A stretch of DNA of 64,000 nt from Branchiostoma belcheri (Eukaryota; Chordata; Leptocardii; Amphioxiformes; Branchiostomatidae). The position numbers and the translations under genes are program-made. The notes beneath the pieces were generated by a model. That model was not told where the DNA came from. It did not search any database and saw only the letters and a list, made by a program, of their open reading frames with translations. Shown one piece after another: positions 46,033 through 58,700 of the stretch. The number at the start of each line of letters is the position of its first letter. Positions within the stretch are counted from its first letter, which is position 1. The stretch covers positions 4,724,197 through 4,788,196 of the forward strand of contig NW_017802491.1 in NCBI RefSeq assembly GCF_001625305.1, written 5' to 3'.

Positions 46033-49000
46033 CTACTTGGGGCATATATGAGACAGTAGCATGTTGATCTGGCTGTCTATCAGAGCAGGTCCGGGGTGGA
46101 TATTATCAGGTTCCCACTGACACACGCTCATGTCCCACGTGTCCAACACCACCACGTCCCTGTCCGTCCGGAATATCTGTCTGATTTCCTCCGTGATCTG
46201 GTACGCCAGCCAGTCGCTTCCCCGCAGGTAGAAGGACCGATCCTTGTGTTCCCGCGTTGTTCCAGTTCTCACGAACACCCGTGTGCCCGGACTGCGCTGA
46301 AGAAGACGGTGGATGGCGTTCTGTATGGCGTGAAGTCGAGCCCGGAACATCTCCAGTGACTCTGTAGTAAAGTGAGCCCACAGACCCAGAACTATGACCG
46401 TGTTTGGGCCGCCATTCATGGAGTCCAACTCGTCAACAACGTATCTGATTTGGGTGAAATTCATCCAATGCGATCCCATTAATGGTAGGCCGTGAGAACG
46501 GTAGTGGACGACGATGTTCACGTCTTTGTTGATAGCAATTGCGGGGCCTAAAAAAGGAAAGCACGCAAGAATTGAAATAAAAGCTCATATTTATTGGTGA
46601 AGAACATCTTGACTGAATAAAATTATTTGGGCACAACAAGATAAGAACATTCGCCAAAATTTGACAACCTTTTTAGTTTATGATGGTTTACATAAATGTC
46701 GAAATTATTTTGTGATGGGTGTGGATATGCATCATAGCATTTCCCGAACGTAGCCGGGGGCTATATAGACTTCTGTGATCCTTAAAATCACTTTTCAAAG
46801 TCAATTAGATACCAGGTGGAGTCGACTGAACATTCCAAGGGTGAGTTTTTTCTCCAGGTCTTTAAAATGTACCGTGATTTGCGGAATATTATTTCACCTG
46901 GTTTGAGGCTTCCCTTGCTGTGCCCGGCCGCCAACCAAAGGTACCACTGCCTGATGGTGGAATCCCCCTGTATGTAGAGAGTCTTATTGGCCAGACAGCT
47001 TCGCGCGTCCGCCCTGGTAAACATTCTCACCCTGCAGACCGAGGACTTCCACACGTTACCGGACCAGTAGCCGTGGAATAAGACACCGGGTGTGTTGCTG
47101 GAACAATCGGGAAGATCGTCCAAGGGGGCCCGTGCTGATTCCTTGACATGTATGGGTGTTTGGATGTCCTGCTCCAGCTCTGCTTCTATATACGGGCTGC
47201 AAGGAGAAAGTGAGTCTATCAAAAGGCATAATGAACTTACACACAATGTCGTTCTCGCATCTATCAATGAACTCGATTAAATCATAAAACTGTCGATTGA
47301 GTCTTTTGTTCCATACAGTGTTCAAACTTATGTTTAGTGTTGGCTAGAGTAAATCTTTTCGACTTAAATTTAAAATAACGCAGAAATATGGACCAAATGC
47401 AATTTTAAGTGTTTTTTTTTTACCTCTGAAAGAGTTGAATTTCGTCTTCAGATACGAGATCAAGTTTTGACGACTGGCTGCCCTTCTGGGTGACGTCGCG
47501 ACGACATCCCGCGATAGCAGAGCACGGCAGGGCGTCCGGTTTCACGCAGAACCACGTCCCGTTCGCTTCCTTTCTCGACAGGTCGCACAGTTGCTCCAGA
47601 GGCCGCCCGGGGGGTTGGGAGGTAAAGCACTGCCGCTCCTCTTTGGGACCCGTCTCGGTCTCGAAGAAGATACATTCGTACCCTCTCTTGGCGGGGACGT
47701 CTCTTACACGTCGCAGTACCCTCACTGTCTCACTCGGGTGGACAAGTTGCACACACACCTGTAATACATGACTTTCTTTTAAAAGATGATATTTGCAGTC
47801 ACGTGACTGTTTGGTGTTATTTAGCATCAGCCATATTGGTGCGGTGGAAGTTATACCATGAGAATGGTTCTAACTCATTTAGTTGATTTGGTTGGTCTTC
47901 CTTCTTTTAATATGTCTACATGTACCCCTGCTTACACAAATTTTCCCTGACTATGGATTGTCTTACAAGTCGCCATCTTGGATATATCTAGCACACCAAC
48001 ATGGCGTCGGCTGTTCTCATCTGGTTGTGACGTCACGTGCGTACATTCTAGTATATGTAGTCCCGAAACCAAATCACCAAAAATAGTTGAAACAAATAAT
48101 AGAGAGCTGAGCATTCCTTTGTTTGAAGAATAACCAAAGTAAAAAGTTTAACACTCACATTAACGTCCCCTGCCCAGTACAGCGGGAACTGCACCGTGTA
48201 GGTACCGTTGCCATGGTCGGTCACGTGCCCAGCGCAGCTCGCCTCCCCAGGCCGGATACTGACAAGCTTCGCGCGGAAAAAGTCTCCACCGTACGTCTTA
48301 GGTCTTCCCCTGACATCTCTCGCCACTATGACCGCCGTAAGAACGTCTCCTTGGCGGTACTCTGTCTCTCTGTTGAGGACAACAAACTTCGTGTGGCTGG
48401 GATCCGTGACTTGTTCAGTTATGTTGTTCTGGTTGTATGTGGGGCTGTTGATGGGATGCCTGACTTCTTTGATAGAGTTGCTCTTGTCGTTTATCGTGCT
48501 GTTGGGATGCGTGTCTTTTTCGGTAGGGTTGTTCTGGTTGTTAATCGTGTTGTTAGGATGAGTGGCTTCCTCTGTAGGGTTGTTCTGTAGGAGTGTGGCG
48601 TTGTTAGGAGACGCCTCCTCTTCTAGGTTTCGCCTCAGTTTTTCTACTGGGTGGTTTTGCACGTGTGGCAGAACCCTCAGTTGATGGCGAGATCCGGACG
48701 TATCATTTTGTAACTGTTTATAGTAGAACGTGCCATTCTGTGTAAGAGATAATTTTTAGATTTTCCTTACAGCTAGATTCGTGTTTGTGTCTTTTAAAAC
48801 AATTGGAATGATGTCAATAGAAGCTACATCTTAGCATCCCCCTCATTACAACAATATAAAGGCATATGCACCGCCCACCCCACCAGAATGCCTTATCCAT
48901 ACATCTGCTTGTAGATAACCATTGCTCTGTAAACAATGCTATAATGACGTCCTCTAAACAGTAACGTGAAACAAAACGGACCAAAGGTCAATCTTTTGAA

Positions 49001-49755
49001 GACAAAAGTTACAGACAGGTAAAGGCCAGACGATCATCCGACAATTACTTCAAGCAAGTCGACTTACTTCCACTCTGCTGACAATTTGATTTTTGTCAAG
49101 GATAATGCAATCCATTGAAGAAGTTATATATATGATAACTGTTACACGTATCTGAGATTTTCTGTTATATAATATATGGGGTCTTTGCTACATAATATAT
49201 CAGATTTAAGCACCGTTTGAAAGAAAAACGCCCTGTTCAGTCGACAATTTGGTTCCATTATTCCCATTGAGTTGGTATCTACAGTCTAACCTTGCTCCCA
49301 AATGACCAACAACAATGGGCTTTTAACATAACCACTGGGCCTGTTGTTTGCTACTTTAAGAATCATGTTACCTAAACAAATTCCATTTCAATGATTTCTA
49401 ACACTACTGGTATCTGATCATATATCAAGCAGTTATAAACAACCAGGTCTGAACCAGGTTTCGTGAACTTTAAAGGGAGTGATAGTAATCTGCCACCAAA
49501 TAGTGTAAATAATGAGCTGGCATGTTACGCCAAAAGGTGGTTATACTGGCTACAACTTAGATGCAGACTTTGTCATGGGGGTTAGCTGGCTGGACAAAGA
49601 CAAGTTGTGTTCTGGCTAATTATGCAGACAATTTGGACCAATTTCTCCTGCGTATTTACCTACTACATGTAGTAGTAATAAGTCAGGTAGAGACAACAAA
49701 AACTCACCAGAGACAACACTACCACCAATGTCAGCGTTCCAAATACTGCCGTCAT
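46033..49755 (-). CDS. NXPE family protein, copy 1 (five exons)
   Basis: Exons (minus): 49708-49755, 48159-48737, 47424-47758, 46898-47196, 46033-46547; GT-AG junctions, phases 0,0,2,1, predicted 591 residues. NXPE proteins combine a neurexophilin-like N-terminal domain with a GDSL/PC-esterase C-terminal domain. Seen here: a short hydrophobic start (MTAVFGTLTLVVVLSL), an Asn-rich stalk with about 17-residue repeats (NNPTEEATHPNNTINNQ) rich in N-x-S/T sites, the NXPE domain (KFVVLNRETEYRQGDVLTA), the esterase Ser motif IQGDSTIRQW, and the catalytic-type D-x-x-H in PDNIHPG. Likely a type II or secreted glycoprotein of the secretory route. Head to head with copy 2. The 5' ATG of copy 2 is ATA here, so the start shifts five codons inward. 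Confidence 0.85.
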
Positions 49756-51935
49756 TCGACGAATGGATATTAGTGGTATTGCTGTAATAAAGAATAACAA
49801 TGATGTTTTATAGATAGCAAAAATAGGAATAAAGAAGGTTATCAATAAAATACAAATGTTGAACCTTCAAGGTGTTTTATAGATAGCAAAAATAGGAATA
49901 AAGAAGGTTATCAATAAAATACAAATGTTGAACCTTCAAGGTGTACATAGTAATCTCAACTTTTCCCTGTGTTTCTCAAGTTTCCTTAAAATGACACAGG
50001 GAAATACAGTTTCCAATGATATCGACATATACAGGTAGAAATCACTACTCCTTGTATTTAGCTAGTACATAACAATAGTGAATAACAGTGATAAAGCTTA
50101 TGCCCAGAGGCTGAAGACGTCCTCGTTTTCTAAAACTTAAGAGTCCATGCCGTAAAAAAATAACGATACGTGCACGTTACAGTATTGTTATGTTATGAAC
50201 GTAAACAGTGAATTTTTGGTTACCTCTAGGAAGCTCCATTGTCAGAAATCACCTCAAACGCTGTCTCTGTACACACACGTTCGGCACGGTCTGCTTAGTA
50301 CGCACGAACACGTTTTGCTTAGTTTGGTTTTTCAAGTGAATGTATGAGCTGCAAATGGCTACACAGGAGGTTAGCGCACTAGTCTTCTTTTCAGAACTAG
50401 GGTTCGCAAAGATCATGTTATAAAGATTATCTTATTGAACAATTTTAATGAAGAAACCATGTATGAGGTTTTTTCATTACAAGGGCTTACAGAACTTTAC
50501 GTATCATGTTTATTTGAGCCAAGAAGCATACTTAATGCCCCAAAGTCGGCCCATCGGCCCATTAAGAACTAGTGACCTTTAGTGCGAGTTAGACCCTGGC
50601 ATATAATTAGACCCTCAGGGGTGGGAGGGGGGCAGAACTGTGGCAACCTGCAGCGCAAGGAGGCCAACCTCATTATTTTGCTACATAATGTCTTTTTTTT
50701 AGATTGTTGATTCTCAACAACTAGACCTTCCCTGGAAAATCACATAAACCTAAAAGAGAATGATAGGAGGGGAAACAAGGCATTGGAACAATGCGAGATA
50801 GGGAACATTTTTACGGAGCCATGATTTAGTAATTTCAAGGACAGTCCTTAGACATTCTTTTGCACGCGGCATTGTTATCAGCCTAAGGGTGCACAGGTGG
50901 AAAACCAGCAGACCGACAACTACATGCTTGTGTTTGGTTATTCTTCGGGAGTGTTTCTCTAGTATCGCTTTTACGTGATCCCCGTAGTTTTCCAATGAAG
51001 GTTCAATTGTTTCGAAATTCGCATTCTGACAACTAACGCCAATATTCAATGGTCTTCCGGAGTACGGGCAGCGCCTCATGCGGCTGACCTTGCACTGCAA
51101 GCTGCTGCAAGTCTGGCCCTGGGGGACCAATTATGCCAGCCTCTGACCCGCAAAAAAACTTTAAAAAGGTCGTCTGTTCTAAAATCATGGGCGGCTGTAG
51201 GGATTTTCAAGTATTGTGTGTGATTCAGATAAACATGAAATGTTACGTTTCATATGCAATTGCAACGAAAACGCCGTATATTATTTCTTACTGAAAATCG
51301 TTTCATTGATTCTTTTACGAAAATGATCTTTATCAACCATAATTCTGAAACAAAGGATGCTGTTTGAACCACATGTGTAGCCATATCTCAAACTGATACA
51401 TCCACTTCAATATCAAACGAAGCAGAATATCAAGGCCAGTACCAGACCATGTGTGTACGTATATGTGTGTCGTTTCGTTCCATATTTTTCGTGACCATTT
51501 GTAATGCTGCGGGAGCTTAAGGTGAGAATATGTTCATTGTTTTCTATGCCTATAATATTACCATACTGTTAATTATACGTATAGAGTTAATATAGGCTCT
51601 TTACTGATACGTTTTAAGGGGTTGGGCTGTATAGTGTCTGGGATGTTAACCCCATTATCAGTGTAGTAAAATTGCAGAACACATCGGTGGTGATTTCAAA
51701 CTGTACAACTGTTACTAGTCAATTACAACCTTGGGTAATGGGAGAGGCATTGTACAAATCACTCCAATATCACTTGTTATGTGGGCATGTGGTGTTGTAA
51801 AATGAGTGCGTAACTTAAGTGTAACGCCACATTGACCTTGCTTTTTGCCTAATATTGATTTCAAATGTAATATCTATAGTAGTACAAGTATTTTATAGTA
51901 AAATGCAATGAAATCTTCTCTTTACTTTTACAGTA
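49756..51935. other. Divergent intergenic region between NXPE copies 1 and 2
   Basis: Holds the promoters of both head-to-head genes, though no TATA or CpG-island signature is clear. A minus-strand stretch at 50750-51090 (ATG-initiated about 108 codons, MRRCPYSGRPLNIGVSCQ) has possible coding character in fragments of two frames and may be a decayed gene piece; no domain is assignable. An acceptor-like CTTTTACAG precedes the copy 2 ATG, hinting at a 5'-UTR intron. Confidence 0.5.
49804..49941. repeat. Perfect 69-bp tandem duplication
   Basis: 49804-49872 and 49873-49941 are identical (TGTTTTATAGATAGCAAAAA...CCTTCAAGG). It lies just upstream of the start codon of NXPE copy 1, in its 5' flank or leader. 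Confidence 0.92.
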
Positions 51936-54762
51936 ATGACCATTCGTCGAATCACTGCCGTATTTGGAACACTATCTCTAGGAGTGCTGTTGTCTTTGTG
52001 TTACTACCAGACGACTTTGGAGGTAGGAAGATTAAAAATGGCCAAATCATGCCACTGTGTGCAGAATTTTCGAGACGAGAGGCAAACTGTTCTTGTCTAT
52101 TTGTCATACTAAGCTTTTAAAAGATAAATCAAACATATTGTATAACCTAAATCGTAAATGTATTACATAACCTGTCCCCTCTCCTTTTAAAACATTGTAT
52201 TGTCCTTGCCAAAAAAAAAAACAAAATAAAAGCGTAGTGGAAATAGTTACTACTGCAATAATTGTATGTAACCGATAAATTGTATCAAGCTTCAACCTCT
52301 CAGACACAATTCTTCTTTCTCGCTTTATGAATGCATTACGGCAGTGAGTGTAGTAAATGATATCCAAGCAGATATTGGGAGGCAGAAACGTTACTGTTAT
52401 TAGCTGCCCTTTTCTGTAACATACCTCCATAATTGCAGCAAAGTATGTAAAGATATATAGTCTTTTTGTTGTTTTTTTCTCCATTTCTGTTTCACGTATA
52501 CGTACTTACTTATCCTTGTTTTTGTTTTACACAGAATGGCAAACTGTATTCTACAAATTTACAGAAGAACGATGAGCTTGAATCTCGTTATCAATCGAAG
52601 GTTCGGACACTCAGTCGAAATCAACCAAGTGAAGAAGTGAAGCTCTCCCTAGAAAAGTTCGCACGTCCAAACAACACCATTTATGACCAGGGCATCCCTA
52701 CCGAAGATGCCACTCATTCAAAGACGCACATCCAGGATGACCTTTATAATCGTGTCACTTATCCAGACAACACGAAGTTTGTTGTGCTGAACAGAGAGCG
52801 AGTGTACCGTAAAGGAGACGTTCTTACCGCGGTCATAGTGGCGAGAGATGTCAGGGGAAGACCTAAGACGTACGGTGGAGACTTTTTCCGCGCGAAGCTG
52901 GTCAGTATCCGGCCTGGGGAGGCGAGCTGCGCTGGGCACGTGACCGACCATGGCAACGGTACCTACACGGTGCAGTTCCCGCTGTACTGGGCAGGGGACG
53001 TTAAGGTGAGTGTTTAGTACTAAACTATTTGGTTATTCTTCAAACAAAGGAATGATCAGCTGTCTATAATTTGTTTCAACTATTTATCCTATTTATCCTA
53101 GGTGTCGATCCAGCTTGTACATCCTAGCGAAGCAGTGGAGGTACTGCAGCGTGTCCGAGACGTCCCGGGGAAGAGGGCCTTCTCCTGTCTCTTCATCGAC
53201 GCAAATCAGATGGAAAACAGAGAGAAACGTCAGTGTTCCACCACCCGGCCGCCGGACATGCCGCTTCACCAGCTGTGTGATTTCTCACGAAGGGAGGCGA
53301 ACGGGAGTTGGTTCTGTGAGAGACCGGAGTCCCTGTCGTGTGACGCGATCGTAGCCTGTCGTCGGGACATCACCCAAAAGGGAAACGAGACGACAATCCT
53401 GGTGTCTGAAGACGAACTCAACCTTTTTCTAAGGTAAAAGACTTATCTGAAAATCTTTCTGGGAGACAAACTTTCACCCTTTTATTATGAAAATAACTTC
53501 ATTGTAAAACCATGTCCAAAGGCTAATTGCAAACAAAACTGAGTAATATACTGAAGATAAAAGAAATTAAATTTTATATAAATGATATGACTAGTATAAT
53601 GACAACTATCATAAATTTGTTCCTACTAAAGACTTCTCATAAATATTGAGACGTTTTTGTTTTAGTTTCAATAAACTTCTTTTGTCGTCACAGACCGTAC
53701 ATAGAGGTAGAGCTGGAACAAGACAACCCAACATTAACACCGATACGTGTGAAGGAGTCAAGCCTGCTTCTGTTCAACCGTCGTCCCGAGTGTCCCGGCA
53801 GCACGCCCGGCGCCCTAACCCAAGGATTCTGGTTCTACAACTCCTGGAAGTCATCGGTCTGCAGGGTGAGAAATTTTACCAGGACGTCCATGCGCCGATG
53901 TCTGGCCAACAAGAGGGTCTACCTACAGGGTGACTCCACCGTTAGGCAGTGGTTCCTGTGGCTAGCGGAGGGGCACAGCAAGGGAAGTCTCAAACCAGGT
54001 GGGTCTGACATGTGCCAGTGAGGTAGGCGACACACGAAACTACCTGATTCGAAGAGGATTTCTAAATATAGCTCTTCAGATGCAGTGGAAAATGATAATC
54101 ATTTTATCTCTAATTGTTCATTTTATGATGATATCAGAAACTAATTATTTACCATCGTGTCAAAAATGTTCCTGTACATTCCCATTATTCTCTACCACTA
54201 TAGAGATGAGGATAACCATTGCCTAAACAAATGTTTTGCTTTTATAGGACCTGCAACTGTCTTCGACAAACATAAGAACATCTTCGTGCAGTACCGGTTC
54301 CACGGCCTGCCAGTATTAGGATCCCACTGGATGAATTTTTCCAAAATCAGATACGTTGTTGACGAGTTGGACTCCATGAATGGCGGCCCAGACACGGTCA
54401 TAGTTCTGGGTCTGTGGGCTCACTTTACTACAGAGTCACTGGAGATGTTCCGGGCTCGACTTCACGCCATACAGAACGCCATCCACCGTCTTCTTCAGCG
54501 CAGTCCGGGCACACGGGTGTTCGTGAGAACTGGAACAACGCGGGAACACAAAGGTTACACTTTCTACCTGCGGGGAAGTGACTGGCTGGCGTACCAGATC
54601 ACGGAGGAAATCAGACAGATATTCCGGACGGACAGGGACGTGGTGGTGTTGGACACGTGGGACATGAGCGTGTGTCAGTGGGAACCTGATAATATCCACC
54701 CCGGACCTGCTCTGATAGACAGCCAGATCAACATGCTACTGTCTCATATATGCCCCAAGTAG
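51936..54762 (+). CDS. NXPE family protein, copy 2 (five exons)
   Basis: Exons: 51936-52022, 52535-53005, 53102-53433, 53694-53998, 54248-54762; phases 0,0,2,1, predicted 569 residues. Exon 1 encodes a signal-anchor-like segment (MTIRRITAVFGTLSLGVLLS). The stalk (exon 2 start) is polar with several N-x-T sites but lacks the Asn-rich repeats of copy 1. The NXPE domain begins at KFVVLNRERVYRKGDVLTA. Exon 4 carries LQGDSTVRQW (catalytic-type Ser); exon 5 carries DTWDMSVCQWEPDNIHPG with the D-x-x-H pair. The last exon differs from copy 1 by about four residues over 140. Known family: NXPE1-4 in mammals; a predicted acyl-esterase fold acting in the secretory pathway. The substrate cannot be inferred from sequence. 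Confidence 0.88.
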
Positions 54763-55083
54763 GGGAGCAAATAGACTGCAAAAAGCTGAGCGTCATATTC
54801 TTTATTCACCACACCTTCTTGCTACTGTTCAAAGAAGTCAGCCCAGCGTCCAGTCTTTGAGATTATGGCGACTCAACGATGTATAGTTTTCAATGTCTAA
54901 TTACGAGGTATAGTTACTAGGTATATTTCATCAACTGATGGTAGAATCAGATAGAGAAAGGGACCGAACGATACGAAGACCAAAGAAAGGTAGAACTAGA
55001 GGAATGGAATGATGTGGGCTCTGAAAACGTGTACAGGAATGTTTTAATTATATATACAAAGTCATGTACATGTGAATTTTACC

Positions 55084-55089
55084 AATAAA
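55084..55089 (+). other. Candidate poly(A) signal of NXPE copy 2
   Basis: AATAAA about 320 bases after the stop at 54762. Confidence 0.55.
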
Positions 55090-55191
55090 GACTCATATTT
55101 GAGGAAATCCCATCCAGAATAAACGTTAATTTGTCGTATCACAATGGTCTTCAGAATCATTTAAATCCACCGAGGTCAGTTTAATATACTA

Positions 55192-55325
55192 ACCTCTACC
55201 AGGCTTCGGAAGCGGCTGGAAAGAGTAGAAACTGGCCAAATAGACAGATGTCAGAGTCGATCCGGTTAGGAGTACATTGTCACCTCTCCCTTCTTTCCAG
55301 CCGCTTCCGAAGCCTGGTAGAGGCT
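55192..55325. mobile_element. MITE, CTCTACCAGGCTTCGG family, 134 bp
   Basis: Starts ACCTCTACCAGGCTTCGGAAG and ends with its complement CTTCCGAAGCCTGGTAGAGG. The terminal inverted repeats are about 32 bases (through GCGGCTGGAAAG / CTTTCCAGCCGC). The interior contains AGAGTAGAAACTGGCCAAATAG, shared with the copies at 5174 and 5417. Confidence 0.9.
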
Positions 55326-55720
55326 ACGGTTATATTAGGCTTACATCAAACTTTACCGTACAAAGGGTACGGTAAAGTTTGAAATAAAGTGCTCCACTCA
55401 AGTCTTTTTAACTGAGAAGAGACGTATTAACGGTGTCAGGATCTTGAATAAACGACCATATAGGTCCAGTGACCCATGGCACCTGGTGTGTTTGTACCGG
55501 TATGTAATGCGATCTGTTTGAGACTCAACTCACCCGTATCTGGTTTGAACTGGAACTAGACAATGAAGTGATGGGTGCGGCCAAACATGCGGTAAGTCGT
55601 CAATTTCTCTTTGTGGCCCTGTCTGAGCTTTATTGTTCCCTTTTCCAAGGAATTATGGGATTCCTGTGAACTTTCACCCCTGATAACGGTACTGTTTTTC
55701 GTGTTGACAGTACAGCTGTA
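55326..55720. other. Promoter-side spacer of NXPE copy 3
   Basis: A short inverted repeat at 55344-55382 (AAACTTTACCGTAC / GTACGGTAAAGTTT). No exon or clear promoter motif. Confidence 0.5.
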
Positions 55721-58700
55721 ATGAGTCGCCCTCGAATAGCGACATTGTTGGGAACGTTGACTGTTGTCATGCTGATGTCTCTCATGGTAAGATGACTGTT
55801 TGATAGTTTCAAATAGATAGGATAACTTTTTGGTACAGACATGTCTTGTCATGATGGAGTAGCATAGTCTAAGGGCTCAGTAGCAGCTCCTATCGTATCC
55901 AGAACCGTGCCTATCTGGTTCTATGCCTGAATGGGTTATTTGTACACAGAATCACGCCTGTCTAGTTCTATGCCTCAATGGGTTATTTGTATACAGAATC
56001 ACGCCTGTCTAGTTCTATGCCTGAATAGGTTAGGGTCAGGAACGGTTGTGGATAGTCTCCCCACATATATCCAAGAACGTAGTGTTGCCTCGCCTCAGGC
56101 ACGGTTCTGGACGCATGGACTTTCCCGAACCGTGCCTGTTCATGTTTCTGGATAAAGCACAGTACTGGATACAACTGTCTCTTCTAAGGTAGTCGTGAGT
56201 TTGAATCCACTTTGTGTTCCGTGCCTGGACAGAGCCATAATATACAGCACACCATTAGTAAACTTGATTTCAACAGAACATTTTTGAGCGTTTTGTATTT
56301 AATTCCGTTCTGCTCCACCCAGTATTTGCAACTGTTCTACACTGCTCATCAACTGAGTCTCCCGACATACAAGTGGATTCATCCAACCGAGAAGAACCCC
56401 ACACATCACAATACTACACGGTTTGTTGTGCTGAACAGAGACCGAGTGTACCGCAAAGGAGACGTTCTTACGGCGGTCATAGTGGCGAGAGATGTCAGGG
56501 GAAGACCTAAGACGTACGGTGGAGACTTTTTCCGCGCGAAGCTTGTCAGTATCCGGCCTGGGGAGGCGAGCTGCGCCGGGCACGTGACCGACCATGGCAA
56601 CGGTACCTACACGGTGCAGTTCCCGCTGTACTGGGCAGGGGGCGTCAGGGTGAGTGACATAAAAAATCAACAGGTGGATATGGTACAATGCAGTGTTAAC
56701 TTGAATGTCCACTATGGTGGGTGACAGGGTGACTAATTCTTGTATTATTACCTACGGGGAATGATATATCCTTCCTCAAAGAGGCGTTGTTTTTATCTTA
56801 GTTTGTGTGTTCGCAGCTAATAAGCGGGTTTGACTGTCACAATATTCATTGCATACTTTGAATCTCAGACCTCTTGTTCTCTTTAGGTGTTGATCCAGCT
56901 TGTCCACCCTAGCGAAGCCGTGAAGGTACTGCAGCGCGTGCGAGACGTCCCGAACAAGAGAATATTCTTCTGCTCATTCGTTGACGCCAGAACGAAAACC
57001 TCTGCGCGTCGGCAGTGTTACAGCTCTAAACCAACAACTCTACGACCACGCCAGTTATGCGATTTTTCCAGGAAGCTCGAGAGTGGAGGATTATTTTGCA
57101 AGAAACCCCCCTCCCTTCCCTGCTCCAGTATCTTCACATGCTTTTGGGAGGGGAATATGACCTATGACCGGGTCAAAGGTCTCGTTTCGCCAACGGAAAG
57201 GAGACTCTTCCGAAGGTATTATTCACATAAAATGTTTAATTCACAGCCACTTGTTTAAGAAGGGCCGACGTTTCAATGGCCGTCTGTCATCTTTAACAGG
57301 GCAATTATGTCTAATCAATTATTACTGGTCTGAAAAGATGACAGGCGGTCATCGAAACCTCGGCTGTTGTTAAACAAGTGGTCGTGCACATAGAAATTCT
57401 CTAGTCAATCATTCAACAACCTGATGAAATTATTTACAGGTATAATTTAAAGTTTTCTGTGTTTTCTGTTTCCTACTGACTCTTCGGTTGTATTCCAAGT
57501 ATGAAACTACACTAGCTAAAAAAACTGACTAGTAACGTTTAAAAATTAGATTACAATGAATGTTAGAAACCTTTAGACGTATCAAATTCTATTTAAAGTT
57601 TTGTTATTTCACTATTTAATTATGACTACATGTCTTACTTATCTTTTGACGTTCGAATCCCCCTATACAGTCCTTTCGTAGAGGCAGAGCTAGAACAAGA
57701 CATCCCAAGACCAATACAAGTCAAGGAATCATCACAACAGACTAAGATTCTTCCCAAGTGTTTTAAGAACAAGCCTGGCGCCTTTAGCCAAGGGTACTGG
57801 TCAGGAAACGTCTGGAAGTCTTCGGTCTGTAGAGTCCGTGTTTTTGAGAAGAAGGACGTGACACGGTGCCTTGCTAAGAAGACTGTCCACCTGCAGGGTG
57901 ATTCTACCCTCCGACAGTGGTACTTACGGCTGGTGAAGCTTGTACCACTACGCAGCCATGGAAACAAAGTTGTAGGTCCGACAATGTTTCCTTTTTGCAG
58001 AGATTATATTTTGCTATAATTGTTTTGGTTTGTAAAACTAAAATTTCATCTGTGGGTAAAGATATGTTCAAATAGAATCTGATACAAAGAATTAAAGTGA
58101 GTGACCTGGGCCAGTCAACGTCTGTCACCATGGTAACTTGTGCTGTAGCAGACACCCTGTGATCTTGATTACATTATGTAGCAAGTTGCAGGATAGTTAG
58201 AGAGGCTGGTCATAACCATACAATGCCATGTGTGTTTGAAAAATAAAACATAGCAGTAGTTTATTATTAATACTTAGCTAACACAAGTCACTTTCCCATT
58301 TTAGGTCCGGCAAAAGCTGTTAACAGACGTTGGAAGATGATCGTCCACTACCGATTCCACGGCTATCCTATACAAGGAGCGACAAAGTTGAATTTCCGCC
58401 AAGTTCAGTACGTCTCTGATTTGCTGGACTCAATTCGTGGCGGCCCAAACACGGTCATAGTTCTGGGTCTGTGGGCTTATTTTGCTACAGAGCCTCTAGA
58501 GTTGTTCCGGGCTCGACTTCACGCCATACAGAGCGCCATACACCGTCTTCTTCAGCGCAGTCCGGGCACACGGGTGTTCGTGAGAACTGGAACAACGCGG
58601 GAACACACAGGCTCCAGAGTACAGTACTACTTGCTAGGAAGTGACTGGCTGGCGTTTCAAGTAACCCAAGAAATAAGGAAGGCATTTAGGGGAGAAAACG

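Noticed and set aside
48123..48590. Plus-strand frames opposite NXPE copy 1 exon 2, and equivalent frames opposite copies 2 and 3
   Set aside because: Antisense shadows of the conserved NXPE exon; identical shadows occur wherever the exon does.
50750..51130. 126-codon minus-strand frame between NXPE copies 1 and 2
   Set aside because: Starts at TTG right after a stop; coding-like fragments occur in two frames, no domain can be named, so at best a decayed gene piece.
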